This document shows positions 18,373 to 26,703 of a stretch of DNA of 64,000 nt, in pieces. The DNA is from Nocardioides scoriae. Lineage in GTDB: Bacteria > Actinomycetota > Actinomycetes > Propionibacteriales > Nocardioidaceae. A program made the position numbers and the translations under genes. Below the pieces are notes generated by a model, which did no database searches, had not been told where the DNA came from, and worked only from the letters and a program-made list of their open reading frames with translations. The stretch lies in assembly GCF_900104965.1 (NCBI RefSeq), contig NZ_LT629757.1, positions 3,038,001 through 3,102,000 on the forward strand, given 5' to 3'. Every line of letters starts with the position of its first letter. Position 1 is the stretch's first letter.

Positions 18373-19392
18373 GTGGAATTCTTCAAATCCATCGGCGGCT
18401 TCATCATGACGCCGCTCTACCTCGCCATCAGCGCGGTCCTGCTGGGCTGGCACAAGCTGTGGGGAGGGATCTTCGGGGAGACCACGGGCATCGCGTGGGT
18501 GCTGTCCATCATCGGGCTCACCGTGGTGATCCGGGCGCTGCTGATCCCGCTGTTCGTCAAGCAGATCAAGTCCAGCCGCAACATGCAGCTGCTCCAGCCC
18601 AAGGTGAAGGAGCTGCGCGACAAGTACGGCCACGACCGGGAGCGCTTCGCCCAGGAGCAGATGAAGCTCTTCAAGGAGACGAAGACCAACCCGTTCTCCT
18701 CGTGCCTGCCGCTCATCATCCAGATGCCGGTGTTCCTCGCGCTGTTCCGCCTCATCGACCAGGCGGCGAAGGACCCCAGCGTCGAGCGCGGCCTGATGAC
18801 AGTGAAGCTCAACGAGCAGTTCGGAGACGCGGTCTTCCTCGGCGCCAAGATCTCCGACTCCTTCACCAGCACCGACCTGGTCGGCGTGCGCATCCTGGCT
18901 GCGGTGCTCGTGGTCTGCATGACCGCCACCACGTTCCTGACCCAGCGCCAGCTGATGAGCAAGAACATGCCGGCGGACGCGCTGACCGGGCCCTACGCCC
19001 AGCAGCAGAAGCTGCTGCTCTACGTGCTGCCCCTCGTGTTCGCGGTCGGCGGCATCGCCTTCCCCATCGGCGTCCTCTTCTACTGGACCACCTCCAACCT
19101 GTGGACGATGGGCCAGCAGTTCTACGTGATCCGCAACAACCCGGCGCCGAACACCGAGGCGTTCCGCGCCAAGGTCGAGCGCGACAAGGCCAAGCGGGCG
19201 CGCAAGGGACTGCCCGAGCCCGCCCCCGACGCCGGGTCCTCCCCCACGGCGCTGGCCACCGAGGAGACCAAGCCCGTCTCCCGCCAGCAGCCGAAGAAGC
19301 AGACGCGCTCGCAGCGCAAGAAGGGCCCGGCCAGGCCCGGCGCGCCGCGCACGAACCCCACCACCCCGAACGAGCAGGGAGAGACCTCGTGA
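18373..19392 (+). CDS. yidC: Membrane protein insertase YidC (60 kDa/Oxa1 family)
   Basis: 339 residues. TM helices lie near 12-32 and 35-60 (GIAWVLSIIGLTVVIRALLIPLF), followed by a cytoplasmic charged hairpin (KVKELRDKYGHDRERFAQEQMKL) and three more TM helices to about residue 250. The conserved hydrophilic-groove Arg is in the VVIRALL segment. The C-terminal ~85 residues are Lys/Arg/Pro-rich and probably bind ribosomes. It follows yidD with no gap and overlaps khpB by GTGA. Confidence 0.96.
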   Translation: MEFFKSIGGFIMTPLYLAISAVLLGWHKLWGGIFGETTGIAWVLSIIGLTVVIRALLIPLFVKQIKSSRNMQLLQPKVKELRDKYGHDRERFAQEQMKLFKETKTNPFSSCLPLIIQMPVFLALFRLIDQAAKDPSVERGLMTVKLNEQFGDAVFLGAKISDSFTSTDLVGVRILAAVLVVCMTATTFLTQRQLMSKNMPADALTGPYAQQQKLLLYVLPLVFAVGGIAFPIGVLFYWTTSNLWTMGQQFYVIRNNPAPNTEAFRAKVERDKAKRARKGLPEPAPDAGSSPTALATEETKPVSRQQPKKQTRSQRKKGPARPGAPRTNPTTPNEQGETS

Positions 19393-19979
19393 GTGAGACG
19401 ACGCAGGACGAGCAGACGCAGGACACCGGCGTGCAGGACCAGGCCGGCCAGGTGGACGGACAGGCGGGCGACCAGCAGGGCGCTCCCGAGGACACGACCG
19501 CGCCGGCCACGACGGGTGGCCGCAAGGCACGCCTGGAGCAGGAGGGCGAGATCGCGGCCGACTACCTCGAGGAGCTGCTCGAGATCGCCGACCTCGACGG
19601 GGACCTCGACATGGACGTCGAGGGCGACCGCGCGACCGTGTCGGTCGTGGGTGCGGACCTGCCCCAGCTGATCGGCGAGGACGGCGAGGTCCTCGAGGCC
19701 CTCCAGGAGCTCACCCGGCTGGCCGTCTACCGCGAGACCGGTGAGCGCTCGCGGCTCATGCTCGACGTCAGCGGCCACCGCGCCGACCGCCGGGCCGAGC
19801 TGGAGAAGCGCGCCACCGAGATCGTGGCCCAGGTCCGCGAGAGCGGCGAGAAGGCCGAGCTCGAGCCGATGTCGCCGTTCGAGCGCAAGGTGGTCCACGA
19901 CGTCGTCGCCGACGCCGGCCTCACCTCCGAGTCCGAGGGCGCCGAGCCCCGTCGCTACGTCGTGGTGCTGCCTCGGTGA
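19389..19979 (+). CDS. khpB: RNA-binding protein KhpB/Jag (KH-R3H)
   Basis: 196 residues from the GTG at 19389 that overlaps the yidC stop. The first ~45 residues are Gln/Asp/Thr-rich and take the place of the Jag N-terminal domain of firmicutes. The KH domain (about 72-120) has VVGADLPQLIGEDGEVLEALQ. The R3H domain has RADRRAELEKRA, MSPFERKVVHDVVAD and a final RRYVVVLPR. KhpB with KhpA binds RNAs linked to cell division and envelope growth. The next gene, rsmG, overlaps its stop (GTGA). Confidence 0.92.
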   Translation: MSETTQDEQTQDTGVQDQAGQVDGQAGDQQGAPEDTTAPATTGGRKARLEQEGEIAADYLEELLEIADLDGDLDMDVEGDRATVSVVGADLPQLIGEDGEVLEALQELTRLAVYRETGERSRLMLDVSGHRADRRAELEKRATEIVAQVRESGEKAELEPMSPFERKVVHDVVADAGLTSESEGAEPRRYVVVLPR

Positions 19980-20632
19980 CCGGTCCCGACGACGGCGTTT
20001 CACGTGAAACCGCACCCCCCGCGCCGGACACGGCGCGGGGGGTGTTCGGTTCCCGGCTGGCGCTGGCCGCGGCGTACGCCGACCTGCTCGCGACCGAGGC
20101 GATCGTCCGCGGCCTGATCGGGCCGCGCGAGGTGCCACGCCTGTGGGAGCGCCACCTGCTCAACTGCGCCCTGGTGACCGACCTGGTGCCCGAGGGCCGG
20201 TCGGTGGCCGACATCGGCTCGGGCGCCGGGCTGCCGGGACTGGTGATCGCGATCCGTCGGCCGGACCTGCACGTGACTTTGATCGAGCCGCTGCTGCGTC
20301 GCACCACGTTTTTGGACCTCGCGGTGTCCACAATGGACCTCGACAATGTGACCGTCCGACGGGGACGGGCCGAGGAGGTGCACGGCGAGATGGAGTTCGA
20401 CGTGGTGACCTCGCGGGCCGTCGCCCCCCTCGACCGCCTCGCGCGCTGGTCCCTCCCCCTGGTCCGTCCGGGCGGCGAGATGCTGGCGATGAAGGGGTCC
20501 TCGGCGCCCGAGGAGCTGGAGACCCACGCGGGCGTGCTGCGCCGGCTGGGGGGCCGCGACCCGCGCGTCGTACGGGTGGGCGAGGATCTCCTGGACGTCC
20601 CGGTCACCGTCGTCGGCGTGCGGAAGGCCTGA
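19976..20632 (+). CDS. rsmG: 16S rRNA (guanine527-N7)-methyltransferase RsmG
   Basis: 218 residues. The SAM-binding motif is ADIGSGAGLPG (78-88). LWERHLLNCALV precedes it, and VTSRAVAPLDRL and GGEMLAMKG follow. It methylates N7 of G527 in 16S rRNA; loss gives low-level streptomycin resistance. The GTG start overlaps khpB (GTGA). Codons 8-12 (V-S-R-E-T) are written as a parS sequence, so the gene carries a segregation site at its 5' end. It is the last gene of the rpmH operon before parAB. Confidence 0.96.
   Translation: MTGPDDGVSRETAPPAPDTARGVFGSRLALAAAYADLLATEAIVRGLIGPREVPRLWERHLLNCALVTDLVPEGRSVADIGSGAGLPGLVIAIRRPDLHVTLIEPLLRRTTFLDLAVSTMDLDNVTVRRGRAEEVHGEMEFDVVTSRAVAPLDRLARWSLPLVRPGGEMLAMKGSSAPEELETHAGVLRRLGGRDPRVVRVGEDLLDVPVTVVGVRKA
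19996..20011. promoter_or_regulatory. parS centromere site in the 5' end of rsmG
   Basis: CGTTTCACGTGAAACC contains the perfect 14-bp palindrome GTTTCACGTGAAAC (19997-20010), the core of the parS consensus TGTTTCACGTGAAACA. Only the two outer bases differ. It lies 0.75 kb upstream of parA. Confidence 0.93.
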
Positions 20633-20653
20633 GCCCGGTGCACGCGCACAGAG

Positions 20654-20718
20654 TTATCCACCGGTGCGACCAGGCGCTGTGAGCCTGAGCGTCCACAGAT
20701 CCACCGTAGTTATCCACA
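20654..20718. promoter_or_regulatory. DnaA boxes upstream of parAB
   Basis: TTATCCACA (20710-20718) is a perfect DnaA box. TTATCCACC (20654-20662) is one mismatch away. Both are in the 123-bp rsmG-parA gap, beside a parS site, so DnaA could tune parAB expression or bind here as a reservoir (inference). Confidence 0.65.
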
Positions 20719-20727
20719 GAGTGAGGG

Positions 20728-20743
20728 TGTTTCACGTGAAACT
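20728..20743. promoter_or_regulatory. parS site upstream of parA
   Basis: TGTTTCACGTGAAACT: 15 of 16 bases of the parS consensus with a perfect central palindrome. It ends 12 bp before the parA ATG, so ParB bound here may also repress parAB. Confidence 0.95.
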
Positions 20744-20755
20744 CGGAGCGATCCG

Positions 20756-21753
<998 letters not shown>

Positions 21754-21757
<4 letters not shown>

Positions 21758-22746
21758 CCCACCAGCCCGTACGCCGTGGCCTGGGCCGTGGTCTCGGCTC
21801 GCTCATCCCGACCGCTCCCCCGGAGCCGGAGGTGCGCGCCGACGACGTGTCCGCAGGTCAGGACGCTGCGCCGGCCGATCCGTCGACGCAGCCAGTGGCC
21901 GGGGCGGCGGTGGAGCCGGTGCCCGCCGGTGCCTACTTCGCCGAGCTCCCGGTGGGCGCGATCGTGCCCAACCCGCGGCAGCCGCGCCAGGTCTTCGAGG
22001 AGGAGGCCATGGCCGAGCTGGTCCACTCGGTCTCCGAGGTGGGCCTGCTGCAGCCGATCGTGGTGCGCCGCACCGGGGACGCGTCGTACGAGCTGATCAT
22101 GGGTGAGCGCCGCTGGCGCGCCACCCAGCAGGCGGGCCACGACACCATCCCCGCCATCGTGCGCCAGACCGGCGACGACGACCTGCTCCGCGACGCGCTG
22201 CTGGAGAATTTGCACCGCTCGCAGCTCAACCCGCTGGAGGAGGCCGCGGCGTACCGCCAGCTGCTGGACGACTTCGGGTGCACCCACGACGAGCTCGCGA
22301 CCCGCATCGGCCGCAGCCGGCCGCAGATCAGCAACACGCTGCGGCTGCTCAACCTGTCTCCCGCCGTGCAGCGGCGCGTGGGTGCCGGCGTGCTCAGCGC
22401 CGGTCACGCCCGCGCCCTGCTCGGCGTCAGCGATCCCGGCGTCCAGGACAAGCTGGCCGGCCGCGTGGTCTCCGAGGGCATCTCCGTCCGCGGTCTCGAG
22501 GAGATCGTGGCGGTCGGCGACCACGGCGGCTCGGACGACGACGGCCCCCGTGTCCGCACGTCCCGCCCCTCCGCCCCCGGCCTCAGCGAGCTCGGCGACC
22601 GGCTCAGCGACCGCCTCGACACCCGCGTCAAGGTCGCCCTCGGGCGCTCGAAGGGCCGGATCTCCATCGAGTTCGCCTCGCTGGCGGACCTGGAGCGGAT
22701 CGTGTCGGTCATCGACCCCCGGAACCGCGAGGACCGACCCATCTAG
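21754..22746 (+). CDS. parB: Chromosome partitioning CTPase ParB (Spo0J)
   Basis: 330 residues. Basic N-terminus RRGLGRGLGSLIP (the ParA-activating segment), a linker to about 65, then the CTP-binding domain with NPRQPRQVFEEEAM and GERRWRA. The HTH is TRIGRSRPQISNTLRLL, and the C-terminal dimerisation domain ends LERIVSVIDPRN. It binds parS and spreads as a CTP-dependent clamp. A GGAGGAGA site precedes the ATG that overlaps parA. At least three convincing parS sites are within 3.4 kb. Confidence 0.97.
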
Positions 22747-22828
22747 GGGTCGCGGCGCCGTTCTCCGGGGCCGCCCCGCTTCCGGGGCGCCGTTCTTCCG
22801 GCGCGCCGTGCCTCCGGGGCGCCGGTGG

Positions 22829-22926
22829 GACGTCATGCGGTCCGGTCGCCGTGACGGCCACGTCGTACGACGTCGAGCGGGACGTCATGCGTGCTGGTTG
22901 CAGAGGCGACCACCTCGCATGACGTC
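22829..22926. repeat. Paired palindromic repeat, copy 1 (two 46-bp units)
   Basis: Unit 1 (22829-22874): left arm GACGTCATGCG, right arm CGTACGACGTC. Six-base link GAGCGG. Unit 2 (22881-22926): GACGTCATGCG and CGCATGACGTC, perfect 11-bp inverted arms 24 nt apart. The same two-unit, 6-bp-link design recurs at 23029-23126 (exactly 200 bp on) and 59330-59427. It lies in the 719-bp gene-free gap after parB (22747-23465), which otherwise holds only the related repeats and a parS site. Confidence 0.9.
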
Positions 22927-22954
22927 CGCTCGCGATGAGCGCCGTCATGGTCGG

Positions 22955-23000
22955 GACGTCATGCGGATCGTGGCCTCGAGACCACGATCCTGATGACGTC
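22955..23000. repeat. Single 46-bp repeat unit folded as a long hairpin
   Basis: Same outer arms (GACGTCATGCG to TGATGACGTC) and the same 46-bp length as the paired units. The interior is itself an inverted repeat: GGATCGTGG (22965-22973), 8-nt loop, CCACGATCC (22982-22990). Counting flanking bases, GGGACGTCAT (22953-22962) pairs with ATGACGTCCC (22993-23002), giving a 21-bp stem with one 2x2 mismatch. Confidence 0.88.
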
Positions 23001-23028
23001 CCGGACGACGAGGCCGCTCAGGCGCCCC

Positions 23029-23126
23029 GCCGTCATGCGCTCCAGCCGCCATGACGACCACGTCGTACGACGTCGATCGGGGCGTCATGCGTGCTGGCTG
23101 CGAGGACGACCACCTCGCATGACGTC
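23029..23126. repeat. Paired palindromic repeat, copy 2
   Basis: Unit 1 (23029-23074) has arms GCCGTCATGCG and CGTACGACGTC. Link GATCGG (6 bp). Unit 2 (23081-23126) has arms GGCGTCATGCG and CGCATGACGTC. About 88% identical to copy 1 over 98 bp, by eye. Differences are scattered substitutions with no indel, so spacing has been kept exactly. Confidence 0.9.
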
Positions 23127-23230
23127 CCACGACGCCGACCGCCTCGCACGACGTCCCACGACGCCGACCACCTCGCACAGCGCCCCACGACGCCGACCTC
23201 GCGCCCGGCGCGACGACCTCGCACGACGCC
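23127..23230. repeat. Degenerate 29-bp tandem repeats derived from the right half-unit
   Basis: Following copy 2, units of 29 bp start CCACGACGCCGACC and continue with CTCGCACGACGTC: 23127-23155, 23156-23184, then a degenerate third copy to 23230. They resemble the right half of the 46-bp unit (CGACCACCTCGCATGACGTC) and look like local tandem duplications of it. Confidence 0.75.
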
Positions 23231-23378
23231 TGCGAGCGTCACGCTGACCCCCCGTCGGGCCGGTCGAGCCCCCGACGGCGGCGACTGCCGCTCGGCAAGA
23301 GGTCAAGCCGACCTATGCCTATGTCGATAAAGCAACCTGACGATACGTCGATCAGTTGACCAGACGACAAGGCGCGGA

Positions 23379-23394
23379 TGTTTCGCGTGAAACA
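23379..23394. promoter_or_regulatory. parS site downstream of parB
   Basis: TGTTTCGCGTGAAACA differs from the parS consensus only at position 7 (G for A). It lies in a relatively A+T-rich patch (23300-23395) just past the repeat cluster and 632 bp after parB. Confidence 0.88.
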
Positions 23395-23465
23395 ACCCCG
23401 CCGCGCGCGGACCAGGACCCCTACTCCACCCCGTGACGACGAGCGCCGAGACGGGAGCCGGCCCG

Positions 23466-24236
23466 TCAGTCCTCCCGGGCCGCCCGTCGCGCCGCGCGGG
23501 CGGCCTTCTCCTCGTCGTCGAGCCGGGCCGCTTCGTCGGGGGTCGGGGCGGAGCCGCCGCGGGAGGCCGGGAGCCACCACGAGCCCGGGGGCTGCTCCGC
23601 GGCCGGGTAGGCCTCGACCGCCTCGCCGACCAGGGTGGCCAGGCGGGAGTGGAGCTCGAGGGTCTCGGCCGCCGGGTCGGCGCCGGTGGGGTGCATCGGC
23701 TCGCCGACGCGGATGCCGATGGTCTTGCCGCGGGAGAAGTCGCGCGCGTGGTCCTTGGTCATCAGCCGCTGGGTGCCCCAGAGCGCAACCGGGACGAGGG
23801 GGACACCGGCCTCGGCGGCGATCCGGGCTGCGCCGGTCTTGAGCTCCTTGACCTCGAACGACCGCGAGATCGTGGCCTCGGGGAAGATGCCGACGACCTC
23901 GCCCTCCTCGAGGTAGCGCAGCGCCTCGGCCAGGGAGCCGGCGCCGTCGCCGCGGTCGACCGCGATGTGGTGCATCGAGCGCATCACCGGGCCGCCGACG
24001 GGGTGGTCGAAGACCTCCTTCTTCGCCATGAAGCGCACCAGCCGGCCGGAGTCCTGCGCCGCGAGCCCGCCGAGCACGAAGTCGATGTAGCTCACGTGGT
24101 TGAAGGCCAGCAGCGCGCCGCCCTGGCGGGGGACGTGGTGGGTGCCGTCCATCTGGAACGACAGGCCCAGCACCCGGAAGAGGGTCTTGGCGGTGAGGAT
24201 GATCGGCGGGTAGGTGAGGTCGCGCATGCCGGGCAT
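23466..24236 (-). CDS. Lysophospholipid acyltransferase (PlsC-type 1-acylglycerol-3-phosphate acyltransferase)
   Basis: 256 residues. The acyltransferase HX4D motif is NHVSYID (H47, D52). FMAKKEVFDHPVGGPVMRSM and the second motif GIFPEATISRS follow. LVPVALWGTQ corresponds to block IV. It should acylate lysophosphatidate or a related glycerolipid on the inner membrane face. The C-terminal ~45 residues are charged and Ala/Arg/Glu-rich. Start ATG 24236 or 24227 (three residues shorter). It is divergent from the aminotransferase gene with 45 bp between starts. Confidence 0.9.
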   Translation of the reverse strand: MPGMRDLTYPPIILTAKTLFRVLGLSFQMDGTHHVPRQGGALLAFNHVSYIDFVLGGLAAQDSGRLVRFMAKKEVFDHPVGGPVMRSMHHIAVDRGDGAGSLAEALRYLEEGEVVGIFPEATISRSFEVKELKTGAARIAAEAGVPLVPVALWGTQRLMTKDHARDFSRGKTIGIRVGEPMHPTGADPAAETLELHSRLATLVGEAVEAYPAAEQPPGSWWLPASRGGSAPTPDEAARLDDEEKAARAARRAARED

Positions 24237-24281
24237 CGTGCCACGCGCCTGCGCGCCCGCCCGACCTGCGAGACTCCTCCC

Positions 24282-25499
24282 ATGCGCCCGATCGTCCAGA
24301 GCCGCAAGCTGCAGCACGTCCGGTACGACGTCCGGGGTCCGATCCTCGTCGAGGCCCAGCGCCTCGAGGCCGAGGGCCACAAGATCCTCAAGCTCAACAT
24401 CGGCAACCCGGCGCCGTTCGGCTTCGAGGCGCCCGAGGCGATCGTGGCCGACATGGTGCACAACCTGCCGGAGGCCCAGGGCTACTCCGACTCCCGCGGC
24501 ATCTACTCCGCTCGGACGGCCGTCTCGCAGTACTACCAGTCGCGTGGCCTGCGCGAGACCGGCGTCGACGACGTCTTCATCGGCAACGGCGTCTCCGAGC
24601 TGATCTCGCTGGTCCTCCAGGCGTTCCTCGACGACGGCAACGAGGTGCTGGTGCCGGCGCCGGACTACCCGCTGTGGACGGGTGCGGTCGCGCTGTGCGG
24701 GGGAGTGCCGGTGCACTACCGCTGCGACGAGGACAACGGCTGGGACCCCGACCTGGCCGACATCGAGGCCAAGATCACGCCGCAGACCCAGGCGCTGGTC
24801 ATCATCAACCCCAACAACCCGACCGGCGCGGTCTACAGCGAGGAGACCGTCAAGGGCCTGGTCGACATCGCGCGGCGCCACGAGCTGGTCGTGTTCAGCG
24901 ACGAGATCTACGAGAAGATCCTGTTCGACGACGCGGTCCACCACCACACCGCGGCGTACGCTGGCGACGACGTGCTGTGCCTGACGTTCTCCGGTCTCTC
25001 CAAGGCCTACCGGGTCTGCGGCTACCGCGCGGGCTGGGTGATGATCTCCGGGCCCAAGCACGTGGCCGAGAGCTTCCTCGAGGGCCTGACGCTGCTGGCC
25101 AACATGCGGATGTGCGCCAACGTGCCGGCCCAGCACGCCATCCAGACCGCCCTGGGCGGCTACCAGTCGATCAACGAGTACATCCACCCCGGCGGCCGCT
25201 TCTACGAGCAGTCCAAGACCGCCTCGCGGCTGCTCAACGAGATCGAGGGCGTCAGCTGCGTGGAGCCCCGAGGGGCGCTCTACTGCTTCCCGCGGCTCGA
25301 CCCGGAGGTCTACCCGATCGAGGACGACGAGCAGTTCGTCATCGACCTGCTGCGCGCCAAGAAGATCCTGGTCACCCACGGCACGGGATTCAACTGGTTC
25401 GCCCCCGACCACTTCCGGCTGGTGACGCTGCCCGACCTGGACACCCTCACCGAGGCGATCGGTCGCATCGCGGAGTTCCTGGCCACGCAGCGGCGCTGA
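24282..25499 (+). CDS. PLP-dependent aminotransferase, class I (alanine/aspartate type)
   Basis: 405 residues, fold type I. NIGNPAPFGFEAP (39-51), GYSDSRGI, VLVPAPDYPLW, NPNNPTG (176-182), FSDEIYEKILFD, and the PLP lysine K241 in SGLSKAYRVCGYRAGW. The pattern is closest to the AlaA-type glutamate-pyruvate aminotransferases. Likely role: alanine from pyruvate and glutamate. A weak -10-like GAGACT lies 6 nt before the ATG, so the message may be leaderless. Confidence 0.93.
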   Translation: MRPIVQSRKLQHVRYDVRGPILVEAQRLEAEGHKILKLNIGNPAPFGFEAPEAIVADMVHNLPEAQGYSDSRGIYSARTAVSQYYQSRGLRETGVDDVFIGNGVSELISLVLQAFLDDGNEVLVPAPDYPLWTGAVALCGGVPVHYRCDEDNGWDPDLADIEAKITPQTQALVIINPNNPTGAVYSEETVKGLVDIARRHELVVFSDEIYEKILFDDAVHHHTAAYAGDDVLCLTFSGLSKAYRVCGYRAGWVMISGPKHVAESFLEGLTLLANMRMCANVPAQHAIQTALGGYQSINEYIHPGGRFYEQSKTASRLLNEIEGVSCVEPRGALYCFPRLDPEVYPIEDDEQFVIDLLRAKKILVTHGTGFNWFAPDHFRLVTLPDLDTLTEAIGRIAEFLATQRR

Positions 25500-25555
25500 G
25501 GCGCACGACGGTCGCGCCCTGACAGGGGTCGCACCGTCGGCCTACGATCGGGGCC

Positions 25556-26221
25556 ATGGGCCGCAAGACCGAGCGCCTCACCCTCGACCACCTGCCGCAG
25601 CTGCCGGGCGGGTGCCAGGAGTGCGTGTTCTGGGAGCTCGACCCCGTGCGCCGCGCCCGGGCCCGCGGCCACGAGGCGGAGGAGAAGGCCGCCTGGGTCT
25701 CCGAGGTGCTCCGCGAGTGGGGCTCGTGCGGACGGGTGGTCACCGTCGACGGCGTCGTGGTCGGCCACGCGCTGTGGGCCCCGCCGGCCCACGTGCCCGG
25801 GGCCGACGGGTTCGCCACGGCGCCGGTGAGCGGCGACGCGGTCGTGCTGACCGAGCTCCACGTGGACGAGGCCCACCGCGGGGGCGGGCTGGGCCGGCTG
25901 CTGGTCCAGGGGATGGCCAAGGACCTGGTGCGGCGCAGTGCCAGCGGGACCGGCGTGCGCGCGGTGGAGGCGTTCGGGCGCACCGCGCCGTGGCGGGACG
26001 ACGACGTCGCGGGCCGCTGCTGCCTGGTGCCGACCGACTTCCTGCTCGCCGTCGGCTTCTCCACCCACCGCGCCCACCCGCTGCACCCACGGATGCGGAT
26101 GGACCTGCGCACCACCATCAGCCTGCGCCAGGAGCTCGAGCGCGGCCTCGAGCGGCTGCTCGGGCCCGTCAAGCAGCAGCTGCCCGTGCGGCCGGTGCCG
26201 CGCGAGGGCGACCCTCGCTAG
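25556..26221 (+). CDS. GNAT-family N-acetyltransferase
   Basis: 221 residues. After an N-terminal LPGGCQECVFWELDP segment (CxxC), the GNAT core has TELHVDEAHRGGGLGRLLVQ as beta4 and the acetyl-CoA loop, then VEAFGRT and FLLAVGFSTHRAHP. A basic helical tail (LRQELERGLERLLGPVKQQ) follows. Actinobacteria commonly carry a GNAT gene of this type near parAB; the substrate is unknown. TACGAT at 25543-25548 is 7 nt before the ATG, typical of a leaderless start. The stop overlaps the convergent SRPBCC gene by 4 bp (CTAG). Confidence 0.87.
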   Translation: MGRKTERLTLDHLPQLPGGCQECVFWELDPVRRARARGHEAEEKAAWVSEVLREWGSCGRVVTVDGVVVGHALWAPPAHVPGADGFATAPVSGDAVVLTELHVDEAHRGGGLGRLLVQGMAKDLVRRSASGTGVRAVEAFGRTAPWRDDDVAGRCCLVPTDFLLAVGFSTHRAHPLHPRMRMDLRTTISLRQELERGLERLLGPVKQQLPVRPVPREGDPR

Positions 26222-26703
26222 CCGGCGTCCGGCACCTCGGCCAGGACCGCGGGATCGGCGCAGGCGCGCGCGAAGGCGGCGATCCGCGCCCGGATCTCGC
26301 GGCCCAGCAGCCACTGGCCGATGGGCTCGGCGACCGGGCGCAGCCAGGCGGGTCGGACGGCGTAGCTGTACTTCCAGACCGCGCGGGTCCCGGCCACGCC
26401 GTCGCGCTCCTCGTCGGTGAAGCGCCAGCCGCCGCCGAAGGAGGCGAAGAACCACGGCCCGCGCTCCATCGTCATCCCCACCGAGGTGGGCGGGCGGTAC
26501 GACACGTAGCGGCTCACCATCCGCGGGCCCACCCGCGCGTGGGTCAGGGTGCGTACGCCGACCCCTGGCCGCTCCGCGTCCAGCAGCCGCTGTGACCGGA
26601 TGAAGGGGTCCCACCGCAGCCGGAGCTCGCCGGTGGTCTGGCTCAGCGCGAACGCGCGGGCCGGGGCCAGCGGCACCCACGCCTGCGCCACCACCTGCGG
26701 CAT
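26218..26703 (-). CDS. SRPBCC (START/PYR-like) family protein
   Basis: 161 residues: MPQVVAQAWVPLAPARAFAL, then LRWDPFIRSQRLLD, VGPRMVSRYVSYRPP, and a final long helix (LGREIRARIAAFARACAD), the helix-grip architecture. Such proteins bind hydrophobic ligands; the ligand here is unknown. Its ATG overlaps the end of cwlM by one base, so it is in the cwlM transcript, and it overlaps the convergent GNAT gene at its end. Confidence 0.85.
   Translation of the reverse strand: MPQVVAQAWVPLAPARAFALSQTTGELRLRWDPFIRSQRLLDAERPGVGVRTLTHARVGPRMVSRYVSYRPPTSVGMTMERGPWFFASFGGGWRFTDEERDGVAGTRAVWKYSYAVRPAWLRPVAEPIGQWLLGREIRARIAAFARACADPAVLAEVPDAG

Noticed and set aside
22747-23465. Possible CRISPR array after parB
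   Set aside because: The repeats are palindrome-ended, 46 bp, paired with 6-bp links, and lack unique 30-40-bp spacers. No cas genes are near.
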